A DNA stretch of 64,000 bases. It comes from Paenibacillus piri. GTDB taxonomy: Bacteria > Bacillota > Bacilli > Paenibacillales > NBRC-103111. The notes below the pieces were generated by a model, which saw only the letters and a program-made list of their open reading frames with translations, searched no databases and was not told the DNA's origin. How positions within the stretch are numbered: position 1 is the stretch's first letter; the number at the start of each line of letters is the position of its first letter. The position numbers and the translations under genes were made by a program. Positions 40,523 to 49,625 of this stretch are shown here, one piece after another. The stretch is from the NCBI RefSeq assembly GCF_004354045.1, contig NZ_SMRT01000025.1:1-64000 (forward strand), given 5' to 3'.

Positions 40523-41863
40523 TTAGGAAAGCTCCCGCTCGATCACGCTCGCAATGTCCTGCACGTACGCCTCGACCTGCGCCTTATCCGGCCCTTCGGC
40601 CATGACGCGGATCAGCGACTCCGTACCTGAAGGTCTGACGAGCACGCGCCCGTTATCGCCGAGCTCCTGCTCCACTTTGCGGATCGCATTTTCAATGGTC
40701 GGGTTCTCCTTCCATCTGCTCTTATCGGCTACGCGCACGTTAACAAGCTTCTGCGGATATTTGCGCATAATTTGCTTCAATTCGCCGAGCGGCTTGCCGG
40801 ACTGCACCAATGTGTCCATCAGCTGCAATGCGGTCAAAATACCGTCGCCGGTCGTATTGTAATCCAGGAAGATGACATGCCCGGACTGTTCCCCACCCAG
40901 ATTGTAGCCGCCCTTGCGCATCTCTTCCATGACGTAACGGTCGCCTACGGCTGTTTTGGCAGCTTTGAGCCCCACCGCTTCTATGCCCTTGAAAAATCCG
41001 ATATTGCTCATCACCGTAGTTACAATCGTATTGTGGTTCAGCGATCCCGCCTGATTCATCGCATGTCCGCATATGCTCAGAATGAAATCGCCGTCGACTT
41101 CCGCCCCGGTCTCGTCTATCGCGATCAGCCGGTCGGCATCGCCGTCGAAGGCCAGTCCAAGCACGGCATTGTGCTCCAGCACGGCCTTCTGCAGCTCCTC
41201 GGGATGCGTCGACCCGCAATGGTCGTTAATGTTGCGGCCATTCGGCTCGGCGCCGATCGTAATGACCTCCGCCCCCAGCTCCTTGAACACCTTGGGAGCC
41301 AGCTCGTAAGCTGCGCCGTGCGCGCAATCGAGCACGATTTTAAAGCCCTGGAACGAGCCTTTCACCGATGCTTTCACATAATCCAAATACTTATATTTCG
41401 CCTGGTCGTCGTCTGTTACGGTGCCCAGCTCTCCGCCTGTAGGCCGCGGCAGCTCATCGGCCGGCGCGTCCATCAGCCGTTCGATGTCCAGCTCCGTATC
41501 GTCCGACAGCTTGTAGCCGTCCGCGCCAAAAAACTTGATCCCGTTATCCTCCACAGGGTTATGCGATGCGGAGATCATCACGCCGGCGTCCGCCTTCATA
41601 AGCCGGGTCAAGTAAGCGACCCCTGGCGTCGATACAACGCCCAGGCGAACGACATTGGCGCCGATGGACAACAGTCCGGCGACCAGCGCCGCTTCCAGCA
41701 TACCGCCTGAAATGCGGGTATCCCGCCCGATCACTACCGTAGGCTTATCCACTTGTCCGGCCAGCACATAACCGCCGCACCGTCCGATTTTATAAGCAAG
41801 CTCTGCCGTAAGCTCTTGATTGGCAACACCGCGGACACCGTCCGTACCGAAATATTTCCCCAT
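40523..41863 (-). CDS. glmM: phosphoglucosamine mutase
   Basis: The enzyme converts glucosamine 6-phosphate to glucosamine 1-phosphate. The start is MGKYFGTDGVRGVAN at 41863, where the family begins. The phosphoserine loop is GVMISASHNPVEDNGIKFFG, the metal loop is LGLAFDGDADRLIAID, the sugar-binding loop is GGEQSGHVIFLDYNTTGDGI, and the phosphate-binding loop VLVRPSGTESLIRVMAEG closes the 446 residues. It follows cdaR in the cda-glm operon. CdaR and GlmM are known to modulate CdaA, linking wall precursor supply to cyclic di-AMP. Its leader carries the shared motif. Confidence 0.97.
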   Translation of the reverse strand: MGKYFGTDGVRGVANQELTAELAYKIGRCGGYVLAGQVDKPTVVIGRDTRISGGMLEAALVAGLLSIGANVVRLGVVSTPGVAYLTRLMKADAGVMISASHNPVEDNGIKFFGADGYKLSDDTELDIERLMDAPADELPRPTGGELGTVTDDDQAKYKYLDYVKASVKGSFQGFKIVLDCAHGAAYELAPKVFKELGAEVITIGAEPNGRNINDHCGSTHPEELQKAVLEHNAVLGLAFDGDADRLIAIDETGAEVDGDFILSICGHAMNQAGSLNHNTIVTTVMSNIGFFKGIEAVGLKAAKTAVGDRYVMEEMRKGGYNLGGEQSGHVIFLDYNTTGDGILTALQLMDTLVQSGKPLGELKQIMRKYPQKLVNVRVADKSRWKENPTIENAIRKVEQELGDNGRVLVRPSGTESLIRVMAEGPDKAQVEAYVQDIASVIERELS

Positions 41864-41903
41864 GTGTTCTCTATCTCCCTTTTGATGTTCATTTTTGGTT
41901 ATT

Positions 41904-41950
41904 TCTAGAAGTCCCGGTGAATAACGGCCCGCGCGCAGGCGGATCATTCT
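41904..41950 (-). promoter_or_regulatory. leader motif shared by glmS and glmM (glmM copy)
   Basis: On the minus strand this reads GATCCGCCTGCGCGCGGGCC, then GTTATTCACCGGGACTTCTA. It lies between the cdaR stop and the glmM start and matches the glmS copy in order and spacing. Differences are concentrated in the middle, as expected for a stem with covariation or for a protein site with a variable spacer. Confidence 0.5.
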
Positions 41951-41976
41951 TCCGATCACTGTTGGGCTGCCGCCGA

Positions 41977-43212
41977 CTACTGGCGGGCACTGATTTCGAC
42001 TGTCGCTTTGAAATCCTGCTGAGGCCCCTTCTTGATAAAGGTAGGCAAATTCCAGTTTACCGGCAGCTCATGCCGTCCCGGAGGCAGGTTGCTTACATCG
42101 AGAATCGCCTGCGCATCCGCAGCCTTCACCTTCTCCAGCAGAGCAGGCGCCCCCTCTACGACCAGATTCAGCTTGCCGTTTTCCGGCAGCACCACTTTCG
42201 TGTTCACCCCGTCGTTCTGCCCGACAATGGACAGCGGAATTTGCTCCAGCGTTTTGGTGACGGATGGCACGATGCTGATTTTTACCTCGACCTTCCCCGG
42301 GTCAAGCTGTGTCACTTTATTGCTGAGAGGTATATCCAGATTAAACGTATATTCTTTCTCTTCTTTCAGATCGGCCAGGTTAACGCTTGGCCCCTCGTAA
42401 TATTCCAGCCGGTTCAATATATCCTGTGGGCCGAATACCGTGACTTTATCCAAATTTTGCATCAGTGAGGCAACGCTGAATCCCCGCGGCGGCTCCCCAA
42501 CCAGCTTCAGCTGCAGGGGCACGGTCGTGAACGGGCTCGTGATCGGAACCTCGACTTCCACGACGGCCGGATTAATCGTCGCCATTTCGAGCGGCTTGCC
42601 GCTTTTATCGTAGGCGACTAGCCGGACCTTGTTCGATATAGCCGATTGGGCCTTTTCGACATTTACGTCGGCTCTAACCGATTCTACGGCGTCGATATTG
42701 GCGCTTGGCACCGTCACCGTCACCTTGTTCGGCTTCACAATCGGTTGACCCGCTTTTAAGCCGACGGCCGGAATCCCGGTAACGTTGACAGTGACCGGCA
42801 TTTGCTTGTTCGACTTCTCATCTATTATAACCTTCGCACTGGACGGGCTGATTTTGACCGTGACATTGGTCGGAAACCCGACGGGGGTCAGAGGCACGAT
42901 ATACTCGCCCTTGCCATATTTGGTCAAATCCAGCTCTACCGAGTAGTTGCTGGCGTTCATCGCTTTTTTCAGTGCAGCGTCTTTGCCGGTAATTGTCAAT
43001 ATGACTTGCGCCGGCTCTACCGTCTGCAAATAAAATTGCCCGGAGTCATATTTGGGCGTTACCGACACATTCGAAATTTGCTCTTCGCGCACCCCGTTGC
43101 TCGCGGTTCCCGACAGCGTACTGTCTTCCATATGAACGACAGCCCAGAGCATGATCCCGATGATCAGGGCAAGCACTTTAACGACATTTGTATTTCGCAG
43201 CCATTGATCCAT
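41977..43212 (-). CDS. cdaR: CdaA regulator CdaR (YbbR-domain protein)
   Basis: A 411-residue membrane-anchored extracytoplasmic protein. An N-terminal helix (VVKVLALIIGIMLWAVVH) is followed by four YbbR repeats, recognisable by recurring 'vkv.v.vtG' strands (PVTVNVTGIPAVGLKAGQPI; VPLQLKLVGEPPRGFSVA; IPLSIVGQNDGVNTKVVLPE). It controls the diadenylate cyclase CdaA. It starts 3 bp after the cdaA stop and is translationally linked to it; glmM follows. Confidence 0.95.
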   Translation of the reverse strand: MDQWLRNTNVVKVLALIIGIMLWAVVHMEDSTLSGTASNGVREEQISNVSVTPKYDSGQFYLQTVEPAQVILTITGKDAALKKAMNASNYSVELDLTKYGKGEYIVPLTPVGFPTNVTVKISPSSAKVIIDEKSNKQMPVTVNVTGIPAVGLKAGQPIVKPNKVTVTVPSANIDAVESVRADVNVEKAQSAISNKVRLVAYDKSGKPLEMATINPAVVEVEVPITSPFTTVPLQLKLVGEPPRGFSVASLMQNLDKVTVFGPQDILNRLEYYEGPSVNLADLKEEKEYTFNLDIPLSNKVTQLDPGKVEVKISIVPSVTKTLEQIPLSIVGQNDGVNTKVVLPENGKLNLVVEGAPALLEKVKAADAQAILDVSNLPPGRHELPVNWNLPTFIKKGPQQDFKATVEISARQ

Positions 43213-43215
43213 GTT

Positions 43216-44025
43216 TTATCGCCTCCTCCATTTCCAAATGGAGCGTTTCTTTTCCTTCGCCTTCGTCGTTGACTTGAGCTCCTCGAACAGCTTGGAAAGC
43301 AGCGATTCTTCTTTAATATCGCGGATCACATGTCCGTTCATGGCAAGCGAAACCTGCCCGGTTTCCTCCGAGACGATAATACAAATTGCATCGGATACTT
43401 CGCTCATCCCGATCGCCGCGCGGTGACGCGTCCCCAACTCCTTGCTGATAAAAGGGTTCTCCGACAGCGGCAAATAGCAGCCCGCGGCCATAAGCTGATT
43501 TTTACGCAGCATAACAGCCCCGTCATGAAGCGGCGTATTCGGTATAAAAATGTTAATAAGCAGCTCCGAGCTGATATGAGACTCAATGGAAATGCCGGAC
43601 TCTATGTAATCGTTCAATCCGGTCTCCCGTTCGAACACAATCAAAGCCCCGATTTTGCGGCGCGCCAAATAATTAACGGCTTTAATAACCTCGCCGATCC
43701 GGCGGTTTATCTCCTGATCCTCCTCGGTGGTCGTACGGCTGAACAATGTTCCGCGGCCCAACTGCTCCAGCGCCCGACGCAGCTCCGGCTGAAAAATAAT
43801 AATTACCGCAAGAACCCCGAACGTAAACATTTGATTCATCATCCACTGCAAAGTGTTCAGCTTGAACCATGTGCTGATCGCCCACGTCAGAACCACCACG
43901 AAAATGCCCTTTAACAATTGGATGGCACGCGTACCTCTGACCAGCAAAATGAGCTTATATATCACGTAGCTTACGATAAGGATATCGATAATATCTTTTA
44001 TATTGATGGCCGGTATGAAATCCAT
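43216..44025 (-). CDS. cdaA: diadenylate cyclase CdaA
   Basis: A membrane enzyme that makes cyclic di-AMP from two ATP. Three N-terminal helices (IIDILIVSYVIYKLILLVRG, FVVVLTWAISTWF, FGVLAVIIIFQPELRRALEQ) precede the DAC domain. The catalytic motifs are NTPLHDGAVMLRKN (DGA) and ELGTRHRAAIGMSEVSDA (RHR). The ATG at 44025 (MDFIPAIN) behind ggggg is chosen; a TTG five codons earlier is less likely. It is first gene of cdaA-cdaR-glmM(-glmS), with a terminator upstream that separates it from rsiW. Confidence 0.97.
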   Translation of the reverse strand: MDFIPAINIKDIIDILIVSYVIYKLILLVRGTRAIQLLKGIFVVVLTWAISTWFKLNTLQWMMNQMFTFGVLAVIIIFQPELRRALEQLGRGTLFSRTTTEEDQEINRRIGEVIKAVNYLARRKIGALIVFERETGLNDYIESGISIESHISSELLINIFIPNTPLHDGAVMLRKNQLMAAGCYLPLSENPFISKELGTRHRAAIGMSEVSDAICIIVSEETGQVSLAMNGHVIRDIKEESLLSKLFEELKSTTKAKEKKRSIWKWRRR

Positions 44026-44107
44026 TGTATTTGCCCCCAAACGATACGCGGCAGTATATAATCTCTAGTTTACTTCATTACATTAAATCATAACACAATA
44101 TGAACAA

Positions 44108-44146
44108 AAAACCCTCCCCTTTCACAAATCATTTAGGGAGGATTTT
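44108..44146 (-). terminator. rho-independent terminator between rsiW and cdaA
   Basis: On the minus strand cctccc / ggggagg encloses about 17 nt and is followed by GTTTTTTG, 20 bp past the rsiW stop. It implies that cdaA has its own promoter. Confidence 0.65.
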
Positions 44147-44165
44147 TGAAATTGGTGCGTAGGGC

Positions 44166-44780
44166 TTACTTGGATTCCGATATTTTCGTTGCCAAGTCGT
44201 TCATTTTAAACCAGAGCCAGCTGAAAGCTTCGTCGATTTCCGTAATCTGCCCTGAAATATGAGCGGTAGAAGCCAAATTTACCGAACCGTCAATCACCAC
44301 AATATTCCCTTTAATATCCCCGTCCACCTGCAGCTTTCCGTTCTCGACCATCAAATTGCCCGCTACCGTTTTTCCTACCGGCACGAGCACGGTATCCCCG
44401 TGTATGACGACCGACTGCAGATCCGTCCCTTTAACGACAAGCTCCGAGTCCTGATTCCACAACGACATAAAACTTCCCATCATCACGAGGATAAATACGG
44501 CTGCCACCGATGCCGCAGGATGCGTCCGGACCCACCGCCACCAAGGGCTCGTGCTTTTGACAGGCGGCAGCGACCGCATGATGCGTTCGGTCAAATCCGA
44601 CGACATGATCTGCTGCCGCGGCCATGACTGGATCATCGCTTCAACCTTCTCGAGATGCTTCAAGCGGTCGCGGCAAGACGGGCAGGCAAGCAGATGCTCC
44701 TTTAATTTCAAGGCTTCCGTTCCCTGTAAACCGCCGTCCAAATACTCGTGTATCAGAGGGAGGGCTTCCTTGCATTCCAT
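44166..44780 (-). CDS. rsiW: zinc-binding anti-sigma factor of SigW, with bactofilin-like outer segment
   Basis: A 204-residue single-pass membrane protein. The anti-sigma ZAS domain has the HxxxCxxC zinc motif (LKEHLLACPSCRDRLKHLEK). The transmembrane helix is PAASVAAVFILVMMGSFMSL (about residues 97-116). The outer part reads DTVLVPVGKTVAGNLMVENG and GDIKGNIVVIDGSVNLASTA, resembling the right-handed beta-repeat of bactofilin (polymer-forming) proteins. The ATG at 44780 follows aaaggagagg. It keeps SigW inactive until cleaved by intramembrane proteolysis, by analogy with Bacillus RsiW. Confidence 0.92.
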   Translation of the reverse strand: MECKEALPLIHEYLDGGLQGTEALKLKEHLLACPSCRDRLKHLEKVEAMIQSWPRQQIMSSDLTERIMRSLPPVKSTSPWWRWVRTHPAASVAAVFILVMMGSFMSLWNQDSELVVKGTDLQSVVIHGDTVLVPVGKTVAGNLMVENGKLQVDGDIKGNIVVIDGSVNLASTAHISGQITEIDEAFSWLWFKMNDLATKISESK

Positions 44781-44857
44781 TTCCGGGCCTCTCCTTTCTA
44801 TATCCAAAATAGCATGTTATACCATACGTTTCAAAAACCGATATGTTTCAAAAATGA

Positions 44858-45424
44858 CTATAATATATGCTCCAATTTTTTCCTTAAAAATTCCCTGCCG
44901 CGGTGCAGTCTCGTCTTAATTGTCGTCACCGGCATGGACATCACTTCGCTGATTTCCTGAAGCGACAAATCCTGCAAATAACGCAAAATAACGACCGATT
45001 TATATTTCTCCGGGAGCGAATCGATCGATTTGCGTATTTCCGTCTGCGTTTCCGACAGCATGACCTGCTCGTCCGGCGTTTCATCCGGGCTCGGCAGCAT
45101 CGAATACCAGTCCGTTCCTTCGCCGTCGTTCATTTCCGCGTCCAGCGAATAATTCGGTTTTCGTTTCCGGAGACGGTCGATACAGAGATTCGTTCCGATT
45201 CTATAAATCCATGTTGAAAATTTTTGGTTCTCATCATATTTTTCCAGATTTGTATAAACCCTGAGGAACGTTTCCTGAACAATTTCTTCCGCTTCGTGCT
45301 TGTTATGCAGCATCCGGTAAGCCAGATGAAAAATTTTATCTTTATACAATTCCACCAACTCGGCAAAAGCGGCCCTGTCTCCTTTTCGAGCCATTTTCGC
45401 GAGTCTGACATCCATTTGATTCAA
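44858..45424 (-). CDS. sigW: ECF sigma factor SigW
   Basis: A 188-residue ECF sigma factor for envelope stress. Region 2 is AFAELVELYKDKIFHLAYRM with AEEIVQETFLRVYTNLEKYD and FSTWIYRIGTNLCIDRLRKR. Region 4 is SLPEKYKSVVILRYLQDLSL with EISEVMSMPVTTIKTRLHRG. The TTG at 45424 behind ggaggag has better spacing than the ATG at 45415. It is followed by rsiW with 77 bp between, and the sigW-rsiW-cdaA order is conserved in Bacilli. Confidence 0.95.
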   Translation of the reverse strand: MNQMDVRLAKMARKGDRAAFAELVELYKDKIFHLAYRMLHNKHEAEEIVQETFLRVYTNLEKYDENQKFSTWIYRIGTNLCIDRLRKRKPNYSLDAEMNDGEGTDWYSMLPSPDETPDEQVMLSETQTEIRKSIDSLPEKYKSVVILRYLQDLSLQEISEVMSMPVTTIKTRLHRGREFLRKKLEHIL

Positions 45425-45478
45425 ACGACACTCCTCCAGACTTTCGATCCGGACACTTGCCTTCCTGCACCGAACCCG

Positions 45479-46360
45479 TTAGGACGTTTCCTTTTTTTCT
45501 GCAAGAAACATTCCCGCCAATATTAAAAGCATACCAAACCACTGTCCTATATGTACAGTTTCCCCTAAAATAAACAAAGATGCAACAATGCCGACCGGTA
45601 ATTCCATAGCGCCCAGCATAGCGGCAAGCGAGCTGCCGATTCGCGGAATACCGATCATAAACGTAATGGATGGAATGACCTGCCCCAACGTTCCGATCAA
45701 CAGCCCCCATAGTATAAGCGATCCTGCGCCTGGCTGGACAAACGCGACCGGAGGGTACGTCAGGTACAGCAGCGGCAATGCCGAAGTAAGCATTACGGCC
45801 GACTTCATAAGGGGATGCATCGGAGTCAGGATACGCCCTGTCATATATAAAAAGAAGCTGTACGCCGCGGCCGAGCCAAGTCCCAGCCATAAACCCTTGA
45901 CCGTAAACCGGCTCCAGTCCGCCTGGAACACCTCCACGGACAGTAACGTGCCCAACATAATAATAGCGACGGCCAGCCACTGGTTTCGCCGCGGCCAGGT
46001 CCGGGTGATTATCGCCTCCATGGCGATCGTCATCCAAGTAAATTGAAACAACAGAACGATAGCTACCGTCGCATCGAGCTCGGATAAAGCCATATTATAT
46101 AGTACCGTACACATCGCCAACCCTAATATGCCGATCAAGGATAGCTGAATCCACGGGCCTTTGAACGGATTGCTCCATGCCTTCCGCTGACCGATCACCA
46201 GTACCCAGAGGACGAGCGCTCCCATCGACATTTGGCTTGATGTTATCTGCATACCCGACCAGCCGGCGTTATAAGCCGTTTTGATGACCGGGGAAAGCAG
46301 CCCGTAGCTGGATGCCCCTATCAGCACTAAGAGTACCGCCAGCCATCTTGCGTTCCCCAC
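45479..46360 (-). CDS. EamA/DMT-family transporter
   Basis: A 293-residue membrane protein with ten predicted helices forming two EamA repeats: LVLIGASSYGLLSPVIKTAY to LLFQFTWMTIAMEAIITRTW, then GLGSAAAYSFFLYMTGRILT to ELPVGIVASLFILGETVHIG. The GE motif near the end of each repeat is typical of drug/metabolite exporters. GTG start behind gggggaacg. It lies 54 bp upstream of sigW on the same strand and could provide read-through. Substrate unknown. Confidence 0.9.
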   Translation of the reverse strand: MGNARWLAVLLVLIGASSYGLLSPVIKTAYNAGWSGMQITSSQMSMGALVLWVLVIGQRKAWSNPFKGPWIQLSLIGILGLAMCTVLYNMALSELDATVAIVLLFQFTWMTIAMEAIITRTWPRRNQWLAVAIIMLGTLLSVEVFQADWSRFTVKGLWLGLGSAAAYSFFLYMTGRILTPMHPLMKSAVMLTSALPLLYLTYPPVAFVQPGAGSLILWGLLIGTLGQVIPSITFMIGIPRIGSSLAAMLGAMELPVGIVASLFILGETVHIGQWFGMLLILAGMFLAEKKETS

Positions 46361-46459
46361 CTGCGTTCCCCCACTCCATATGATGTAAAAATGATGCCCC
46401 TGCCTTGAGCGGAGCCGAAGCCTGAATCTCCGTGTTTCACGGATTCCGTTCTCTCAAAA

Positions 46460-46495
46460 AAAACCGGACAGCCTGAAATAAAGGCCGCCCGACTT
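46460..46495 (-). terminator. rho-independent terminator of ppc
   Basis: On the minus strand gggcggcct / aggctgtcc with a TTATTTC loop is followed by a run of eight T, about 43-75 bp after the ppc stop. Confidence 0.8.
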
Positions 46496-46536
46496 TCTAT
46501 GCTGCAATATCCATTGTAAGTGAGTAAGGTTCAAGA

Positions 46537-49332
46537 TCAGCCTGTATTCCGAAGTCCTGCCGCGATACCGTTAATGGTGAGAAGCACTTCCCGCAGCAAA
46601 AGCATATCGTCTTCATCGCTATCTTCTCTGTAAGCTCTCAATTCGGATAATAGCTGAACCTGCAAATAGCTGAGCGGGTCGACATAAGGGTTGCGCAGCC
46701 GGATCGACTCCTGGATCACCGGCACATTATCCAAAATTTCCTGCTGGCCGCTAATTTTCAAAATCAGATCGGACGTCCGCTCGTATTCATTGCTGATCTC
46801 TTTGAAAATACGCTCCGCGATGGTCTGATCTTTGATCATGCTGCCGTATTCCTTGGCAATGAGCAAATCGGCTTTGGCCATAGCCATCTGCAGATTGTCG
46901 ACCAACGAACGGAAGAACGACCAATGCTGGTACATATTTTGCAGAACGGCCAAATTCGCTTCATTCCCCTGATAAAAGCTGTATATCCCGCTGCCTGCGG
47001 CGTACCAGGCCGGAAGCAGATAACGGCTTTGCGTCCACGAAAATACCCATGGAATCGCCCGCAGATCCTCGAAGCGGTCGCTGTTTTTCCGTTTCGACGG
47101 ACGGGAGCCGATATTCAGCTCGCCGATTTCAGGCAGCGGCGTCGATTCCTTGAAGAACGTCAAGAAATCCGGGTCGCGGAAAATCAGATCCTGGTACTTC
47201 GTTTGCGCCTTTTCCGAAATATCGCGCATAATGTCTTCCCATTGCGGCTCACTCGCTTCAGCCTGCGGATTGCGCGCCGTCAACGCCGCCGAAATAAGCG
47301 CGGATGTCGCCTGCTCCAGACTGCGATAAGCGATGCCTTTCATCGAGTACCGGGAGGACAGCACCTCGCCCTGCTCCGTAATTTTGATGCCTCCGCCGAT
47401 CGTGTCGGCAGGCTGCGCCAATATACTGCGGTTGAGCGGCATCCCGCCGCGGCCCAATGCGCCGCCGCGCCCATGGAAAAACTTGAGCTTCACGTTATGC
47501 TCGTTAGCGGCGTCCGTTATGCTGCGAAGCGCAACCCGCAGCTCCCAGTTCGCGGTAATGACGCCTCCGTCCTTGTTGCTGTCCGAATATCCGAGCATAA
47601 TTTCCTGCAGATGGTTCGTCGAAACGAGACTGTCCCGATAAGCCGGAATCCGGAACAGCGTACGCATAATGTCCGGCGCCGCATGCAGGTCGTCGATCGT
47701 TTCGAACAGCGGGGCCGCCTGCAGCGTACAGGTTATCGAGCCGTCCGCCTCATGACGGTACAATCCGGCTTCCTTCGCGAACACCAGCACTTCCAGCAGG
47801 TCACTTGCTCCCCGCGTCATACTGATCAGGTAGCTGTAAATACAGCTGCGGCCGAATTCCTGCTGGGCTTTTTTAATAATGCGGTACACATTCAGGCATT
47901 CCAAGGTGGAGGCCGAGTAATCCGTATACGAGGATGTGATCGGTCTTGGCTCGGTCAGCAGGCCGCTGAGCAGTTCGATTTTCTCCTGCTCGCTTAAATC
48001 CGCGTAGTTGTCGCAAATCCGCATTTTGCCGAGAATTTCGGTCATCGCATTTTCATGCTCCTGGCTGTGCTGTCTCACATCCAACGATGCCAGGTGGAAG
48101 CCAAACAGCTCTACCTGGCGAATCAGCTTCGCGATATACGAATCGGCGATAAAATCGGCAAAATGATTGCGCAGACTGCGCTCGATAATTTTCAAATCGT
48201 TGATGAACTCCTCGGGGGAGCTGTATTTGCGTTCGGCTGTGACATGCGGATTCGCCGTATTCACGATTTTTTCAATCATGTACATAACCTTGATGCGGTA
48301 AGGCTCTTTTTCATTGCGCCATACCTCGTGCGAACGCATGTCCAGATGGTCGCGGTCCAATTGAATGGAATCGAGCAGCTCCTGCGATACTTTAACGATA
48401 TTTTTGCTGAAGCTTAAATGCCCCATGACGTTGCGGAGCTCTTCCTCATATTTTTGCAAAGCCAGCTCCCGGTGCAGGGTTAGCGTCTCCCATGTCACAC
48501 TGGACGTTACCGACGGGTTGCCGTCGCGGTCCCCGCCAATCCATGAACCGAATTTCATATAAACCGGCACATGCCACGATTCTTCCGGATAATATTTTTG
48601 CAGGCAGCGCTCCAGCTCCTGGTATACCTCCGGCAGTACGTCAAACAAGGTTTCGTCAAAATAATACAAGCCGTTATGAACCTCGTCGATCACCGTAGGC
48701 TTCCGGTCTCTAAGCTCATCGGTTTGCCACAGCGTAATTACTTCCCCTAACAGCTGATCCCGCAGCTGCTCGCGTTCCCGGAAAGTCAGGGTAGGGTTAT
48801 CCAGCTCCATAACATCGTTCGCGATGCGCTGATGAATATCGAGCACGGCGCGGCGGGTCGCTTCGGTAGGATGCGCCGTCATGACGAGCTCCAGAGAAAT
48901 GCCCTGCAGCATATCCTGTACCTCTGTTGAAGGAATGTGCTTGTTTTTCAAATCGCGCACGACGTCCTCGATCGAGCCGGGCTGCACATTCTCGCCGGCG
49001 GAACGCTCGTAGTCACGCTTGCGGCGGATGCGATGATTTTGCTCCGCAATATTAATCAATTGAAAATAAATCGAAAACGCACGAATAACCTGATGCCTTT
49101 TTTCAGGTACCAGGGAGCTGATCGTTTCCTTAAATTCATCGTACAGTTCGGAAGCATATTGATCGCGAAGGTTTTTGCTCATCTCTCTAATTTTTTCTAC
49201 GATGGCCAACAGCTCATTGCCACCCTGATGAACAAGCACTTCCCCCAAAATATGCCCCAAAAAACGAACGTCTCTTCGCAGCAAATTGTTCGATGTGTTT
49301 TTATTGGTTAAGCTGACTGAATCCGACATCAT
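46537..49332 (-). CDS. ppc: phosphoenolpyruvate carboxylase
   Basis: A 931-residue anaplerotic enzyme forming oxaloacetate from PEP and bicarbonate. The catalytic His lies in ELVMTAHPTEATRRAVLDIH (signature 1), and the second signature is IMLGYSDSNKDGG with KFFHGRGGALGRGGMP. The C-terminus ends IAAGLRNTG, the invariant tail that closes the active site and allosteric region. Length is that of bacterial PEPC. Start ATG pair at 49332 behind gaggaagaatg. It stands alone with its own terminator, so it is regulated separately from the sigW and heme regions. Confidence 0.97.
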   Translation of the reverse strand: MMSDSVSLTNKNTSNNLLRRDVRFLGHILGEVLVHQGGNELLAIVEKIREMSKNLRDQYASELYDEFKETISSLVPEKRHQVIRAFSIYFQLINIAEQNHRIRRKRDYERSAGENVQPGSIEDVVRDLKNKHIPSTEVQDMLQGISLELVMTAHPTEATRRAVLDIHQRIANDVMELDNPTLTFREREQLRDQLLGEVITLWQTDELRDRKPTVIDEVHNGLYYFDETLFDVLPEVYQELERCLQKYYPEESWHVPVYMKFGSWIGGDRDGNPSVTSSVTWETLTLHRELALQKYEEELRNVMGHLSFSKNIVKVSQELLDSIQLDRDHLDMRSHEVWRNEKEPYRIKVMYMIEKIVNTANPHVTAERKYSSPEEFINDLKIIERSLRNHFADFIADSYIAKLIRQVELFGFHLASLDVRQHSQEHENAMTEILGKMRICDNYADLSEQEKIELLSGLLTEPRPITSSYTDYSASTLECLNVYRIIKKAQQEFGRSCIYSYLISMTRGASDLLEVLVFAKEAGLYRHEADGSITCTLQAAPLFETIDDLHAAPDIMRTLFRIPAYRDSLVSTNHLQEIMLGYSDSNKDGGVITANWELRVALRSITDAANEHNVKLKFFHGRGGALGRGGMPLNRSILAQPADTIGGGIKITEQGEVLSSRYSMKGIAYRSLEQATSALISAALTARNPQAEASEPQWEDIMRDISEKAQTKYQDLIFRDPDFLTFFKESTPLPEIGELNIGSRPSKRKNSDRFEDLRAIPWVFSWTQSRYLLPAWYAAGSGIYSFYQGNEANLAVLQNMYQHWSFFRSLVDNLQMAMAKADLLIAKEYGSMIKDQTIAERIFKEISNEYERTSDLILKISGQQEILDNVPVIQESIRLRNPYVDPLSYLQVQLLSELRAYREDSDEDDMLLLREVLLTINGIAAGLRNTG

Positions 49333-49625
49333 TCTTCCTCCATCCTTACCTAGGTCATAATGAATATTTTAACACAACAGCGTGATGCCATGCAGTATTT
49401 TTAGTTTGTAAACCCGGATAAACGACTTCGCCGTCCTAAAGGACGTGCGCGCTTATCAAGGTTGGCGCTTTCTTTGCAACCCAAAAAAGCTCCCGCTGTT
49501 ACGAAAGCATTTCGCCCTTTCTCGCGCCCACAAAAAAACGCGCACGCCCATAGCTCGCTGCGCAATTCCGACGAATTCCATCTAATTATTTTACCTATTT
49601 ATTGGATAGAGTGCAACTTCCTTTT
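49333..49625. other. intergenic region between ppc and sortase B
   Basis: It holds the ppc promoter side (AT-rich, 49340-49400) and a GC-rich stretch with a small inverted repeat cgtcctaaaggacg (49431-49444). I could not match it to a known riboswitch. No coding sequence is evident. Confidence 0.4.

Noticed and set aside
46924..47997. Long plus-strand reading frame of 357 codons
   Set aside because: It lies antisense inside ppc, is Arg/Gln-rich without any motif, and has no ribosome site; it is a by-product of GC-rich codon use.
49431..49560. Riboswitch before ppc
   Set aside because: GC-rich with a small hairpin, but no match to conserved cores that I know and it lies on the far side of the probable ppc promoter.
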